A stretch of 64,000 nt of DNA. Source: Spongorhabdus nitratireducens (GTDB taxonomy: Bacteria; Pseudomonadota; Gammaproteobacteria; Pseudomonadales; Endozoicomonadaceae). Location: assembly GCA_947387575.1 (NCBI GenBank), contig CANDOC010000013.1, positions 62,001-126,000 on the forward strand, read 5' to 3'. Shown one piece after another: positions 35,749-45,728 of the stretch. Position numbers and translations under genes: made by a program. Numbering within the stretch: the first letter of the stretch is position 1; the number at the start of each line of letters is the position of its first letter. The notes beneath the pieces were generated by a model. It did not search any database. It was not told the origin of the DNA and saw only the letters and a program-made list of their open reading frames with translations.

Positions 35749-38700
35749 TTACGCTGTCTTTCTACGATCTTCCCGTCGGCCGGAAATGACCAGCAGGCAG
35801 GGTGTCAGCACCAGTGTCAGCAGGGTGGCAAAGGCCAGACCGCCGGCAATAGCGGTTGCCAGCTGGCTCCACCATTGGGCAGAAGGCCCGCCAATCTCCA
35901 GTTTGTGCTGGAACAGATCAATATTGGTAGAGAGCACCATCGGCATCAGTCCGAGAATGGTTGTGACTGTGGTCAGCATCACCGGACGTAAACGCTGGGC
36001 TCCGGTTCTCAAAACGGCTTCTTCGGCTTTGAGTCCCTGTCGTCGAAGTACATTGTAGGTGTCAATCAATACAATGTTATTGTTCACTACAATACCGGCA
36101 AGAGAAATAACGCCAATACCGCACATCACAATGCCAAACGGCTGACTGGTAACCAGCAGACCAAGGAAGACACCACCGGTTGACAGGATGACCGCGGACA
36201 TAATCAACGATGCCTGGTAGAAGCTGTTGAACTGGGTCACCAGGATCATGGTCATCACAAACAAGGCAATGGAGAATGCGTTTTGCAGGAATTCACTGCT
36301 CTCCTGCTGGTCTTCGTTTTCTCCCTTGAATTCAAATCTGACCGTGGGTGGAAAATTCGCATCGGTAAGTGCCTGCTGAAATCTTGGTAGTTCATTATTC
36401 AACAGTGCGCCTTCGGCCAGATCGGCAGTGATGGTAATTGTCCTGCGCCCATCCAGATGGCGAATCCGGTCAACTTTGGGGGCAATAACCCGCTCCGAGA
36501 AGTTGCTGATGGGAACCAGTCCGTCCGGAGTCATCAGTCGCAGCTGGTCAATGTTTTCCAGATGTCGGTCTTCCTCGGGAAAACGAATCCGGATATCCAC
36601 CTCATCATCACTGTCATCAGGGCGGTAATTACCCACAATCAATCCTGATGTTACCAGCCGTACCAGTGCACCGGTGCTGGATACATCGGCGCCGTAACGA
36701 GCCGCATCAGCACGATCCACCTGCATCCGCCATTCATAGCCGGGTGTCGGGCCGTTATCGGTAATATGAGTGAAGTTCTCAAACCCGCTCAGAATCTTCC
36801 TGATCTGATCGACAGTGGTATACAGCTCATCCAGTCCCTCGGTTGAAACCACCAGTTCCAGCGGTTTGCCTTGGGGCGGGCCGTCCTTTTGTCGTTCAAC
36901 GGTAATATCCAGCCCTTTAAACACATCCATTTGCTGCTGAATACGTTCGGCAATCAGTGCAGCGCGACTGCGATATTGCCAGTCGACCAGGGTTACCCGG
37001 ACAGTACCGACTTCTTCATTAAGCCCGGTACGGGCATATAGTGTTTCCAGTTCCGGTAGCTCAAGCAGAGGCGCTTCGATCTTTTTGAGAATGCTGTCTT
37101 TCTCGTCAATCGACAGGTTGCTCGAGTTCACTTTAACCCGAACCACAATATTGTCGGTATCTACATCCGGGAAGAACTCACTGCCTTTACCAAACATGCC
37201 AAAGGTGACGTAGATAAGGAATACCATCACCAGGCCACCAAAGGTGATCTTTAACGGGTGACGTATGGCCAGTGACAATACTCTGATATAGCGGCCGGCC
37301 ATGCCCGGTACTTTCTGCAGGTCACCGGAGTCGGTCTCATTCAGCACCTGCTGCTCGGTTTCCGTCAGTGTTCGTGGTTTGCCAATCAGGGTGCCAATGG
37401 TGGGGATAAATATCAGCGCCATGATCAGCGAGGCCGAGAGGGTGGCAATCAGCGTCAGTGGCAGATAAACCATCATCTCACCCATCATGCCGGGCCAGAA
37501 CATCAACGGGAAAAATGCAGCCAGAGTGGTGGCAGTAGAAGCAATAATCGGCCATGCCATTCGCAGCGAAGCTTCGCGGTAGGCATCCTTGCGGTTAACC
37601 CCTTCGCTCATTTTGCGGTCGGCATATTCGGTAACCACGATAGCACCATCCACAAGCATGCCCACTGCCATCATCAGTGAGAACAGCACCACCATATTGA
37701 TGGTCAGTCCCATCATGGCAATAATCAGAATACCTGCCAGAAATGAGCCCGGAATAGCGATTCCGACCAGCAGTGCACTGCGTGAACCCAAAGCACCGAT
37801 AATAACTGTGATAACCAGAATAACCGCAGCCAGTACACTGTTCTGCAGGTCGTTCACCATAATCAGAATTTCTTCTGACTGGTCGCCAACATAAGAAACG
37901 TTCAGGGTATCCGGAGCCAGTTTCAGGCCTTCATTTACCACAGCCTTAACCAGCTGCACGGTTTCAATAATGTTTTCACCGGGACGCTTTTTGATTTCCA
38001 GCGCAATACTGGCTTCGCCGTTCATGCGGGCATAGCTGTTATTAGCTTTGAAAGTCAGCATTACATCGGCGATATCGGCAAAGGTGATAACCCGGTCATC
38101 ACTGCTTTTAACCGGCTGGGACAGAATATCAGCGGGTGTCTTGTAAACAGCCGGTACCTTGACTGAAAAACGTCCGTTGCCGTTATCCATATTGCCAGCT
38201 GCTACCAGCTGGTTATTGCGGCTAACCAGATTGACGACATCAGCCGGTACCAGACCATAACTTTCCAGTTTTAATGGATCGATAATGACATCAACGACAT
38301 CTTCCCGGTCACCGGCAATATCGACTTCCAGTACCTGCCGGTAGCCTTCCAGTTCATCTTTCAGGCGATGTGCCAGCTTGATCAGCGAACGTTCAGTTAA
38401 CGGGCCGGATAATACTGCAGTGATTACCGGCATTTCTCGGGCAATGGATACCTGCTCGATAATGGGTTCATCGGTACCGTCAGGCAGCTTGGCCTTGGCC
38501 TGTTCAACCTTGTCCCGTACCTTGGCCAGCATCTGCTCACTGTCCAGTCCGGCAATAAACTCAAGGGAAATACTGGCGCTGGACTGGGAGGCGGTTGCTC
38601 TCATATCCTTGATGCCTTCCAGTGACCGCAGTTCGTTTTCCAGCGGCATTACCAGCAGGCGCTCGGAATCTTCCGGCGAAATGCCTTCGTAACTGACCTG

Positions 38701-38844
38701 GACATTTATCTGGGGAATCTTGATATCCGGCATCGATTCCCGGGGAATGGTCAGATACGACGCCAGCCCGGTAATCAGGATCAGGGCAAACATCATCAGT
38801 ACAGTTCTGGATCGTCCCAGTGACTGATCAATCAGATTTTTCAT
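35749..38844 (-). CDS. RND efflux transporter 3 with altered proton-relay residues
   Basis: 1031 residues, complete RND architecture. The TM4 motif is GMLVDGAIVVTEYADR, so the second Asp is Gly, and the TM10 Lys of AcrB is replaced (GIVVNNNIVLIDTYN). This variant is seen in a distinct HAE1 subgroup, so the protein is probably active, but with a different coupling network. It follows its adaptor after 14 bases; no regulator or channel is adjacent. Confidence 0.93.
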   Translation of the reverse strand: MKNLIDQSLGRSRTVLMMFALILITGLASYLTIPRESMPDIKIPQINVQVSYEGISPEDSERLLVMPLENELRSLEGIKDMRATASQSSASISLEFIAGLDSEQMLAKVRDKVEQAKAKLPDGTDEPIIEQVSIAREMPVITAVLSGPLTERSLIKLAHRLKDELEGYRQVLEVDIAGDREDVVDVIIDPLKLESYGLVPADVVNLVSRNNQLVAAGNMDNGNGRFSVKVPAVYKTPADILSQPVKSSDDRVITFADIADVMLTFKANNSYARMNGEASIALEIKKRPGENIIETVQLVKAVVNEGLKLAPDTLNVSYVGDQSEEILIMVNDLQNSVLAAVILVITVIIGALGSRSALLVGIAIPGSFLAGILIIAMMGLTINMVVLFSLMMAVGMLVDGAIVVTEYADRKMSEGVNRKDAYREASLRMAWPIIASTATTLAAFFPLMFWPGMMGEMMVYLPLTLIATLSASLIMALIFIPTIGTLIGKPRTLTETEQQVLNETDSGDLQKVPGMAGRYIRVLSLAIRHPLKITFGGLVMVFLIYVTFGMFGKGSEFFPDVDTDNIVVRVKVNSSNLSIDEKDSILKKIEAPLLELPELETLYARTGLNEEVGTVRVTLVDWQYRSRAALIAERIQQQMDVFKGLDITVERQKDGPPQGKPLELVVSTEGLDELYTTVDQIRKILSGFENFTHITDNGPTPGYEWRMQVDRADAARYGADVSSTGALVRLVTSGLIVGNYRPDDSDDEVDIRIRFPEEDRHLENIDQLRLMTPDGLVPISNFSERVIAPKVDRIRHLDGRRTITITADLAEGALLNNELPRFQQALTDANFPPTVRFEFKGENEDQQESSEFLQNAFSIALFVMTMILVTQFNSFYQASLIMSAVILSTGGVFLGLLVTSQPFGIVMCGIGVISLAGIVVNNNIVLIDTYNVLRRQGLKAEEAVLRTGAQRLRPVMLTTVTTILGLMPMVLSTNIDLFQHKLEIGGPSAQWWSQLATAIAGGLAFATLLTLVLTPCLLVISGRREDRRKTA

Positions 38845-38858
38845 CGGCTTTTCCCCGG

Positions 38859-39974
38859 TTATTCCGCAGCGACCAGATCATTGGAAACCACGGTCACCTT
38901 GTCACCGACGCGAACAAAGCCATGGCCGCGGGTAATAACCCGTGCCTGCTCGGGAATACCGCTCAGCCAGATACTGTTGCTGGTGCTTTTGACGATATCA
39001 ACAGGGCTGAAGTGAACCCTGTCACTGTTGTCTACCCACTTGATACCGGGTTCGCCGGTTTCACTGAGGGCCAGAATGGCGGGGCTGACTTCAATGGCAC
39101 TGATCTCTTCCCGCAGCAGGTCAGCTTCTACACTGAGACCGGCCGGTAAAACCATGCCAGGGTTGGCGACTGCAAGTTCTACCGAGAAGGTACGTGTGGC
39201 AGCATCAGCCTGGTGGTTGATATAGCGGATCGTGCCTTCGGCTTTATGACCGTCAATAAAGCGGACATTGGCTTTGTCGCCGGTCGAGAAGGCCGAAATG
39301 TCTTTCTGGGGTACATCAATCCGGATCACCAGTGGATCTAGGTCGAGGATTTCGGCCACTGCCTTGCCGGTATCGATATAGTCACCCAGCTCCACAAAAC
39401 GCTGATTGAGAATACCGGTCACCGGGGTTTTAACCTGAGTGTTGTCGAGCCGGACTTTAAGCTGTTCCAGCATGGATTCTGCTTGGGCAACTGCCACTTC
39501 GCGCTGGGTCAGGGTATTGTCTGGGAGGTGGTTGTTCTTGTTCAGGGCAAGGGCTGAACGGTATTCCTGCCGGGCCAGTTTCAGTTGTGCTTCCGCAGAT
39601 TTAATCTGGGCGGGCAGACTGCCTTTTCTCAAACTGGCAATCTTCTGGCCAGCCTCGATATGTTCACCGCGTCTGGCATTAACGCCAACGACACGGGCCG
39701 GCATTTCGGCACTGATGGTGATAACCCGGTCCGCTTCTGTCCGGCCATACAAGGTCAGGGTACGACGGATTGTTTCAGCCTGAATAGAGCGGGCATGTAC
39801 CGAAGGAATCTCCTGCGGTTTACTTTCCTGTACCGGCCTGGCGTTTGCCTGAGGACTGTCACCGTTATCAGTTTTGTTGATGTCGACAACGTCGGCGGTG
39901 AACAGGAATACGGCAACACCGATGGCCATGGCCAGGGATAACAGCCAGGATCTGTTGATTCCGGAGAATTTCAT
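38859..39974 (-). CDS. RND periplasmic adaptor 3
   Basis: 371 residues from the ATG at 39974 (MKFSGINRSW). It is anchored by one TM helix (LLSLAMAIGVAVFLF), not by a lipid. Then lipoyl half (MPARVVGVNARRGEHIEAGQKI), short hairpin, second half (VKTPVTGILNQRFVELGDYI) and beta-barrel. Partner of pump 3. Confidence 0.92.
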   Translation of the reverse strand: MKFSGINRSWLLSLAMAIGVAVFLFTADVVDINKTDNGDSPQANARPVQESKPQEIPSVHARSIQAETIRRTLTLYGRTEADRVITISAEMPARVVGVNARRGEHIEAGQKIASLRKGSLPAQIKSAEAQLKLARQEYRSALALNKNNHLPDNTLTQREVAVAQAESMLEQLKVRLDNTQVKTPVTGILNQRFVELGDYIDTGKAVAEILDLDPLVIRIDVPQKDISAFSTGDKANVRFIDGHKAEGTIRYINHQADAATRTFSVELAVANPGMVLPAGLSVEADLLREEISAIEVSPAILALSETGEPGIKWVDNSDRVHFSPVDIVKSTSNSIWLSGIPEQARVITRGHGFVRVGDKVTVVSNDLVAAE

Positions 39975-40156
39975 GGGCAGTTCTTTTGATTGTTGTTCTT
40001 GCATCAGCCTGGAGGACAGGTTCTGGAAACAGCGAAGTTAGCAGAGCGCAGCTGACAGTCTTGTAATTTGTGTATTTTCTCCCGGAGTACTGAAACTGAC
40101 GGGGAAGTATCCATCCATGGGCTCTCATTCTGTCAGTATCCGGGTCAAAAAGCGAA

Positions 40157-40588
40157 TCACGGTTGGCTGGTTTGCAACGCCTCAAGGCTGCTGCGCAGTG
40201 TGGCCACACGTTCCCGGTTGACACCAAAATCAGAATAGCCGGTTCGGGATGCTGATTTTACATCAATGGTTCCGTCCTGATTGATTCTGAGGGTTATGTC
40301 ATCTTTGAATCTGAACCATTTGGATGTGGCTACAGCGGTAATGACATTAGCTTCGGTGCCTGTGACTTCCATCCGATCCTGACTTTTCAGGGTGGCGATC
40401 AGTGCTGTACGGATTTGCTCGGGGTCTTTGGCGGTGAAGCTCAATGGTTCGATGTAGTGTTCACCTGTTGCCTGACTGCTGACACAGTTCGGGCTTTCGG
40501 GGCAGCTGAAGTCTGTCTCTGCCCTGGCTGTTAAAGCAGTCATAGCTGAGAAGATCAGACAAAGTGCTAATGGTTTTGCTTTATTCAT
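40157..40588 (-). CDS. DUF1499 exported protein
   Basis: 143 residues from the ATG at 40588 with a signal peptide (LALCLIFSAMTALTARA). It has CPESPNCVSSQA at the N-terminus and SKWFRFKDDITLRI...DVKSASRTGYSDFGVNRERV, the conserved signature of DUF1499. Function unknown. Confidence 0.88.
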   Translation of the reverse strand: MNKAKPLALCLIFSAMTALTARAETDFSCPESPNCVSSQATGEHYIEPLSFTAKDPEQIRTALIATLKSQDRMEVTGTEANVITAVATSKWFRFKDDITLRINQDGTIDVKSASRTGYSDFGVNRERVATLRSSLEALQTSQP

Positions 40589-40764
40589 GCTGCTTCCATA
40601 CCTGTATATCACCGAAAAATTAGTGATCTTTCTAAAATATAATTATCTCTGTAGAAGAGATGAACTTTGCCAGATTGGCAGGGCATGGAGCAAATAGGGA
40701 CAGAATCAGGGGAGTAATAACGAGTGGGTCAAGCCTACCCGGGAATAGAGGGCATTGGAACTTG

Positions 40765-40797
40765 AGCCATGTCGGGGCTAATGGCTCCGACATGGCT
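40765..40797. terminator. Strong stem-loop after endonuclease gene
   Basis: AGCCATGTCGG / CCGACATGGCT, perfect 11-bp stem with an 11-nt loop. Only 14 bases past the endonuclease stop; no long T-tract on the minus strand. Confidence 0.5.
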
Positions 40798-40810
40798 TGG
40801 CAAGTTTTAA

Positions 40811-42454
40811 TTACCAGATCTGTTCCACAAACTCTGGATGATCAACAAACGGGTTGCGGTTGCCCTGGAATTCAAAGGCTGCCTGGTTACGGTCAATTTC
40901 TTTCTGGCTGACCGGATCTTCAGAGTGCCACTTCTTCAGCATCGTCAGCATCCACGGTTCAAATACCTGACTGTTGGAGCCGTCCAGTACTGCATCAGAG
41001 TTGCTGGAGTTGTTTTCCCAACCAGCGATGCGATCCTGATAGCGGGTTGCCATGTAGAAGTATGCACGGGCTACATCACCCTTGAACTCATCAATAGGTT
41101 CAAAAACGGTGCCGTTGTAACCGGATGTGTTGGATGAACCCAGTTTGGAACCATTGCTGGAAGTGTAACTGGCGCTGCCGACTTCACCGTACGGGTAGTT
41201 GCTACGCTTGGCATTCACATAGCCGTCAGTGGCAAAGATATGATGCACGTCAGAGTTCATCGGCTCGACCTTGCCGCCAAACCAGGATTTGGGGAAGGAA
41301 TGCTCACGGTTGTAGCAGTCACCTTCACCCCGGTAGGTGCCGCACTGATCCTGCCCAACGGTGTAGCTGAAACTGTCGCCGGACTGAGGCTTCTCGGAAT
41401 AAATATCCAGAATGCTGCCGTCGTTTTCGTAATAGTTATCGCGGGCAGCGTCGTGGTAGAAACTCCAGATTGCAGAGTAACCGCGGGAATTATGGCTCTT
41501 GATAATATTGAACAGCGCAGTTTTGAGAGCCTGACCGGTCAGACCTTCGGCATCCTGATAATAGCCATTCGGATCAACAGGTGTTGGATCTATAGGCGTT
41601 GGTGTGGAGTCTTCGCCAATAGTGAAGGTTTTGGTTTCGGAATGGTTGAAGTCGCCACCCTCTGCGACAACATCGCTGCCCACGGTAATGCTGTAGCCAC
41701 CATTGCCGGTCAGACCGTCGCCATAGCTGTCATTGATGGTGAAGCTGTATTGACCATTATCCAGACAGAAAGCCTTGTTTACAGTGACATTGCTCTGATA
41801 GCCGCTGCCATCGTAGAGAGAGGTGCCGCCACTGTTCTTCAGCACCCAGGAGGTTTCGGAGCCGTAGCTATCGGTGGTCAGGGTCAGGGTTGTTTCTGTT
41901 TTGTCACAGCCTGGAGTTGGTGTTACAGGCGGTGGATCAACAGGAACGGAATCAGTCCGTGGCTGGAAGTTATCGACGTAGACGGTTTCATTGCCGTCAA
42001 AGCCACTGGTGTCGTAGAAGCGCAGGCCGACTTCAATCTGCCCATTGGAAGACGGGGTATAGGTATGGCTCAGGGTCTGCCATTGTCCGGTCTGGGACGG
42101 GTTGGAGTAGCCCAGGTAGCCATCGACATAAAGACGTGCCTTCACGCGACCTTCGGTATGATAAACCGATACAGAAACTTCAACCGGAACACCTGCGGTT
42201 ACTGGAATGGACTGACGGAAGTCGGTGGAGCCCTGATTTTTGGTCGTCACATCAACTTTGGCAGAACGGCTGCCCGTCTGAACATAGGCTTCTGACGGAG
42301 AAAGCGAAATACCGCTGTCGATAGTGGTCCAGCCAGCAGGGGTGTTGCTGTTCCAGGTTTCGAAATCACCGTTTTCGATCTGGGCGAAAGCGCTGGCGGA
42401 CGCAAGCGCCATTGCTCCGGTTAGCGCCCCGGTAAGGGCAATCAAATGCTTCAT
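40811..42454 (-). CDS. Secreted endonuclease I with two N-terminal beta modules
   Basis: 547 residues. Signal peptide (residues 1-25). Module 1 (about 27-165) looks like a carbohydrate-binding CBM4/9-type jelly roll (NGDFETWN...GWTTIDSG). A Pro/Thr linker follows, then module 2 (about 184-290; DSYGSETSWVLKN...INDSYGDGL), like Ca-binding modules of marine exoenzymes. After another Pro linker comes the EndA/NucM catalytic domain with NREHSFPKSWF and MNSDVHHIFATDGYVNAKRS. It degrades DNA outside the cell, probably for nutrients or biofilm DNA; the extra modules may tether it to polysaccharide. About twice the size of plain EndA. Confidence 0.9.
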   Translation of the reverse strand: MKHLIALTGALTGAMALASASAFAQIENGDFETWNSNTPAGWTTIDSGISLSPSEAYVQTGSRSAKVDVTTKNQGSTDFRQSIPVTAGVPVEVSVSVYHTEGRVKARLYVDGYLGYSNPSQTGQWQTLSHTYTPSSNGQIEVGLRFYDTSGFDGNETVYVDNFQPRTDSVPVDPPPVTPTPGCDKTETTLTLTTDSYGSETSWVLKNSGGTSLYDGSGYQSNVTVNKAFCLDNGQYSFTINDSYGDGLTGNGGYSITVGSDVVAEGGDFNHSETKTFTIGEDSTPTPIDPTPVDPNGYYQDAEGLTGQALKTALFNIIKSHNSRGYSAIWSFYHDAARDNYYENDGSILDIYSEKPQSGDSFSYTVGQDQCGTYRGEGDCYNREHSFPKSWFGGKVEPMNSDVHHIFATDGYVNAKRSNYPYGEVGSASYTSSNGSKLGSSNTSGYNGTVFEPIDEFKGDVARAYFYMATRYQDRIAGWENNSSNSDAVLDGSNSQVFEPWMLTMLKKWHSEDPVSQKEIDRNQAAFEFQGNRNPFVDHPEFVEQIW

Positions 42455-42819
42455 TATAGTTCTCGGACTTGAGGATACCGGTCAGGGCACACGTACTCCC
42501 TGGTCCATGCCTGACTGTCTGACAGCCGAAAGGTCGCTTCGGGGGAAAACAGAAAGCATGCAGGCCACCATATATGTGGCTGGTCGTATATTGATCAAAA
42601 AAAGTTTCATTTCAACGTCAAACAAATGGATGTTTGTTCTGTGTCAATATTTGTGCGGAAAAGTATTGAGTGGTGATGGGTGAGTGTTTGATATGTTCGT
42701 TTTGGGCAAAAATAAAGAAGTCGACGGAAAAGATCAGAAGTAAAAAACTAATTAAAATTGCTGTGTAAGCCTCTTTCTCGGTGACGGAGCAGTCCTTTGC
42801 CCCGCAAGAGCGAAGATGA
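42455..42819. other. Intergenic region, no gene seen
   Basis: 365 bases upstream of the endonuclease gene and downstream of the sulfatase-like gene. One weak GCCAC/GTGGC hairpin near 42566; AT-rich part near 42590-42760. A 73-codon minus frame has no supporting features. Confidence 0.5.
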
Positions 42820-44166
42820 CTACAGGATTTTGTTTTCAAGCTCGCTCATTAGCAGCTCAAGATCCCGGGCTTTATCCAGTATTTCCTTGAGGTAATCCGC
42901 GCTGCAGGCTTCCTGATCGGTGCTTGGGGAAACATGGCTGTAAATAGCCAGATTTTCCTCTTCGTAGGGATCCTTATTCAAATCGTACAGCGCATAGCGA
43001 TTTTCGATATTTTCATTATCAAGATCGAAGTACCGCACCAGCTTCCAGTTATCGGCATCAACTACACAATGAGCGTAACAAGGCTGAATGGCGGAGTTGC
43101 CTTTACTCAGTTCTGTTTTCTGCTGTTTTTCTCCGAAGTACTGGCTTTGATTTTCTGAAAAGTCTGGTTCATTTGCTGCCAGCTTGAGTCGTTCCACCGC
43201 TCCCATATACATTTCAAAAGGTGTGACGGGTACTGAGCCCATCTGACTGATGACTTCTGCAACATTCAGTGGTTCAGAGATGGTTTTATGGCAGAGAAAC
43301 AGTACACCATCACATCGGGTAATTTTACCGATTGACCCTTTTTTCAACAGGTTGCTGAGTTCTACGCCGGCGGCCTGGAGTGTGTCACTACCGGATTTTG
43401 CGGTTCGGGCTTGCGGATACAGTTTTTCAGCATCAATGCCTGCCAGCTCCAGAATCGTCGGTAGCAGGTTGGTATGGCTGGTCGCCTTGTTAATCTTCCT
43501 GAGATTTATTCCTTTCGGATCAGAGCTTACATCCCATCCTTTGGGAAAATGCACAACCGCAGGGACATGCATTGCTTCACTGAAAGGCGAATGATCAACG
43601 TCCACAGATTCCTTAAGATGCGGGCAGAATATCACGATGGTGCTTTCGGCCTGACCTGACTCGTCCAGTGCGTGCAGTACTGACAGAATATGAGTGTCTA
43701 CCTTGCCCAGATTGCAGGGATGGGACTTTCTGTTCGAATGATAGGCTGCTTCAGTGCTGTCGGTCTCTTGATCAATGCCGCAAGGGTTTCCAAGAGCCTG
43801 ATGCCTGAGAAAACTGAAATGGGTATCACGACAGTGGATGTCATGACACTGGCCACCTGTTGTTACATTCGTGTATGCCAGTTCCGGATAGTCCTGTGAG
43901 GCTTCACTGTTATAGACTGCACCTGTCACAGATGTTATCTGGTGATTGGCAAGCACTACAGCATTTTCACGCAGGGCTGTAAAACCGGGGAAGCTGTGTT
44001 TGTAGTGGTTTAACTGGCCTGAGTCCAGATTACTTTTGAAACTCAGTACATCGCGAATTACCGGATCAAGTTCTTCAGCCTGGTGTCGCGGAAACAGCAT
44101 CTGATCAACCATGATCATCAATATATTGGGCTTTTTATTAGTCTGATTATTTTCCATAAACATCAT
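42820..44166 (-). CDS. Sulfatase-family protein lacking the formylglycine motif
   Basis: 448 residues. The N-terminus NILMIMVDQ and the C-terminal NWKLVRYFDLDNE...YALYDLNKDPYEEENLA are typical of sulfatases. The segment that should carry C/S-x-P-S-R reads LRENAVVLANHQITSVTGAVYNSEAS, and the later DHG metal site reads FCPHLKESVDVDHS, so neither catalytic Cys/Ser nor a complete metal site is evident. At 448 residues it is only slightly short. It may be a non-hydrolytic paralogue or use other residues. No signal peptide, no anaerobic maturase nearby. Confidence 0.75.
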   Translation of the reverse strand: MMFMENNQTNKKPNILMIMVDQMLFPRHQAEELDPVIRDVLSFKSNLDSGQLNHYKHSFPGFTALRENAVVLANHQITSVTGAVYNSEASQDYPELAYTNVTTGGQCHDIHCRDTHFSFLRHQALGNPCGIDQETDSTEAAYHSNRKSHPCNLGKVDTHILSVLHALDESGQAESTIVIFCPHLKESVDVDHSPFSEAMHVPAVVHFPKGWDVSSDPKGINLRKINKATSHTNLLPTILELAGIDAEKLYPQARTAKSGSDTLQAAGVELSNLLKKGSIGKITRCDGVLFLCHKTISEPLNVAEVISQMGSVPVTPFEMYMGAVERLKLAANEPDFSENQSQYFGEKQQKTELSKGNSAIQPCYAHCVVDADNWKLVRYFDLDNENIENRYALYDLNKDPYEEENLAIYSHVSPSTDQEACSADYLKEILDKARDLELLMSELENKIL

Positions 44167-44517
44167 CTTGGTTTTGCAATGCTGTTATTTCATTAAGCGG
44201 CTTTCTGCCGGGTTCTGGCGGTCTTTTTAAAAGGTTGATGTTTGCAAGGATTACTGCCTGATTGAGAATGCTCCCTGTAGTGGGAATCGGCGAATGTTTG
44301 GCGTGAAAAATTACCAGCTATGACTAACGGGTAATATGCAATTTTCGCAAAATTGAGAGTTTTGGCTTCGTATGGCTGGTATCAGTGCGAAAAAGCACTG
44401 AATTCTTTGGAACATGCTCCTTTATGCAGAGGAGCAGATAAGGATCAAGGGAGGACGAGCTGGCTTGATGTCTCTCCCTGTGAAGGTGTGATAGTGCTGC
44501 AGGGTTTTAAGTCTGAT
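44167..44517. other. Intergenic with two small palindromes
   Basis: No gene supported. CAATTTT-CGC-AAAATTG (44339-44355) could be an operator for the sulfatase-like gene; TCAGTGC / GCACTGA (44380-44399) is a 7-bp hairpin. Nothing else seen. Confidence 0.4.
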
Positions 44518-45711
44518 CTACCAACCCATAAAGAAAGCACCATAGCCGATAATAAAGGCCGGGATAGCACTGTAAACTGTTGCTTTCATTGCCGCTTCAG
44601 GAGCCAGCGCGATAGCTGGAAAAAGTGCATCGCCATCATTACTGATGGCATTCGCCAGCTGTGCAGAAAGTGGAACGACACCGTTTATATAGAGTGTTGT
44701 AACGACAATTTGGGGACCACAGCCTGGTACAAAACCAATCAGAATGGCAAAAAGAATAGCAACAACCCCCAGGTTCTGGAACAGGGCATCGAGGTTGAGG
44801 CCAGTAAAATAAACCAGCAGTTCATAAGACAAAAAACCAAGAATCACCCAGACAGACACAAAGCTGGTTTCGGCAACCACTGTCTCTTTCAAATATTTGG
44901 TTTTAGGTTTTTCCGCAAACCTGGAAGACCATGAGTCAAATGGCTGACTCAACCATACGACGATACATAACAGGGCGCCGGAGAAACCCAGCCACTTGGC
45001 CGGTTCCAGACTGGCATACGCTCCAAACAACTGGTTGGAGTCGACCTGAAAGGCTTCCAAAATACCCATTACACTTCCCGGAACCAGTAAGCACAAAAAC
45101 AAGGTTGTCATGGGTGAAGGCAGTCGGGGTACCGGAGAAGAGGTTTTATTGGCGGCTGTGTTTTCAGATTTCAGATAATCAGAACCGTGAATAAAATTAA
45201 CGGCATAACCGAACAGAATGCCGGCAACTAGGCTGGTACTGTAAACGGCCAGTGCAATATCCGGTTTTCTGGAAAGCAACAGGAATGCGGCATCTCCCAT
45301 GGTCGAGATTAGTACTGCAACCAGAGCACCGAAGCTCATTTGTCCGTTTACAAACTGGGTGACTACAATAATGGCTCCGCCACAACCCGGCAGAGCGCCA
45401 AGTAGGGAGGCCATGGGTATCTGTAGCCGATTACGCTGGTTCAGTATTTGTACCAGATCTGCTTCAAAGTAGCGGTCCAGCGCATAAAAACCGGCAAGGG
45501 TCAGTGCGATGAAAATACTGACGCCCAGGTAGGCGTCACTCAAGGTAGACGTGATCAGTTCGAACAGCTGGCTGTCAGTTTGAAGCAATAGCATCAAACC
45601 GATGAATAACAATAACAGGGAGAGGTTGTCTTTTGACAAGCGCACAGGTTTGACAATAAAGCTGGCAAATACCTGTGAGTTGCTGATTTTATTCCGGATT
45701 CTGGGCATCAC
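44518..45711 (-). CDS. Putative 10TM heavy-metal exporter (ArsP_2 / putative manganese transporter family)
   Basis: 397 residues with about ten membrane segments in two homologous halves. Each half carries the same motif: GALPGCGGAIIVVTQFVNG...TMGDA and GFVPGCGPQIVVTTLYINGV...NDGDA. This duplicated PGCGxxIxVT-NG-GDA arrangement is the hallmark of the family annotated as putative 10TM heavy-metal exporter. The metal is not known from sequence. It lies 17 bases after a ferritin-like gene and is probably in the same Fur-type operon, so Mn or Fe is the likely cargo. Confidence 0.8.
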   Translation of the reverse strand: MMPRIRNKISNSQVFASFIVKPVRLSKDNLSLLLLFIGLMLLLQTDSQLFELITSTLSDAYLGVSIFIALTLAGFYALDRYFEADLVQILNQRNRLQIPMASLLGALPGCGGAIIVVTQFVNGQMSFGALVAVLISTMGDAAFLLLSRKPDIALAVYSTSLVAGILFGYAVNFIHGSDYLKSENTAANKTSSPVPRLPSPMTTLFLCLLVPGSVMGILEAFQVDSNQLFGAYASLEPAKWLGFSGALLCIVVWLSQPFDSWSSRFAEKPKTKYLKETVVAETSFVSVWVILGFLSYELLVYFTGLNLDALFQNLGVVAILFAILIGFVPGCGPQIVVTTLYINGVVPLSAQLANAISNDGDALFPAIALAPEAAMKATVYSAIPAFIIGYGAFFMGW

Positions 45712-45728
45712 AGGAAATATCTCCCTTC

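Noticed and set aside
41240-42295. Plus-strand frame of 351 codons
   Set aside because: Antisense shadow of the endonuclease I gene, caused by its codon bias.
42618-42839. 73-codon minus frame upstream of the endonuclease
   Set aside because: Starts inside the sulfatase-like gene, lacks a ribosome site and family.
44353-44934. 193-codon plus frame
   Set aside because: Mostly antisense to the metal exporter gene.
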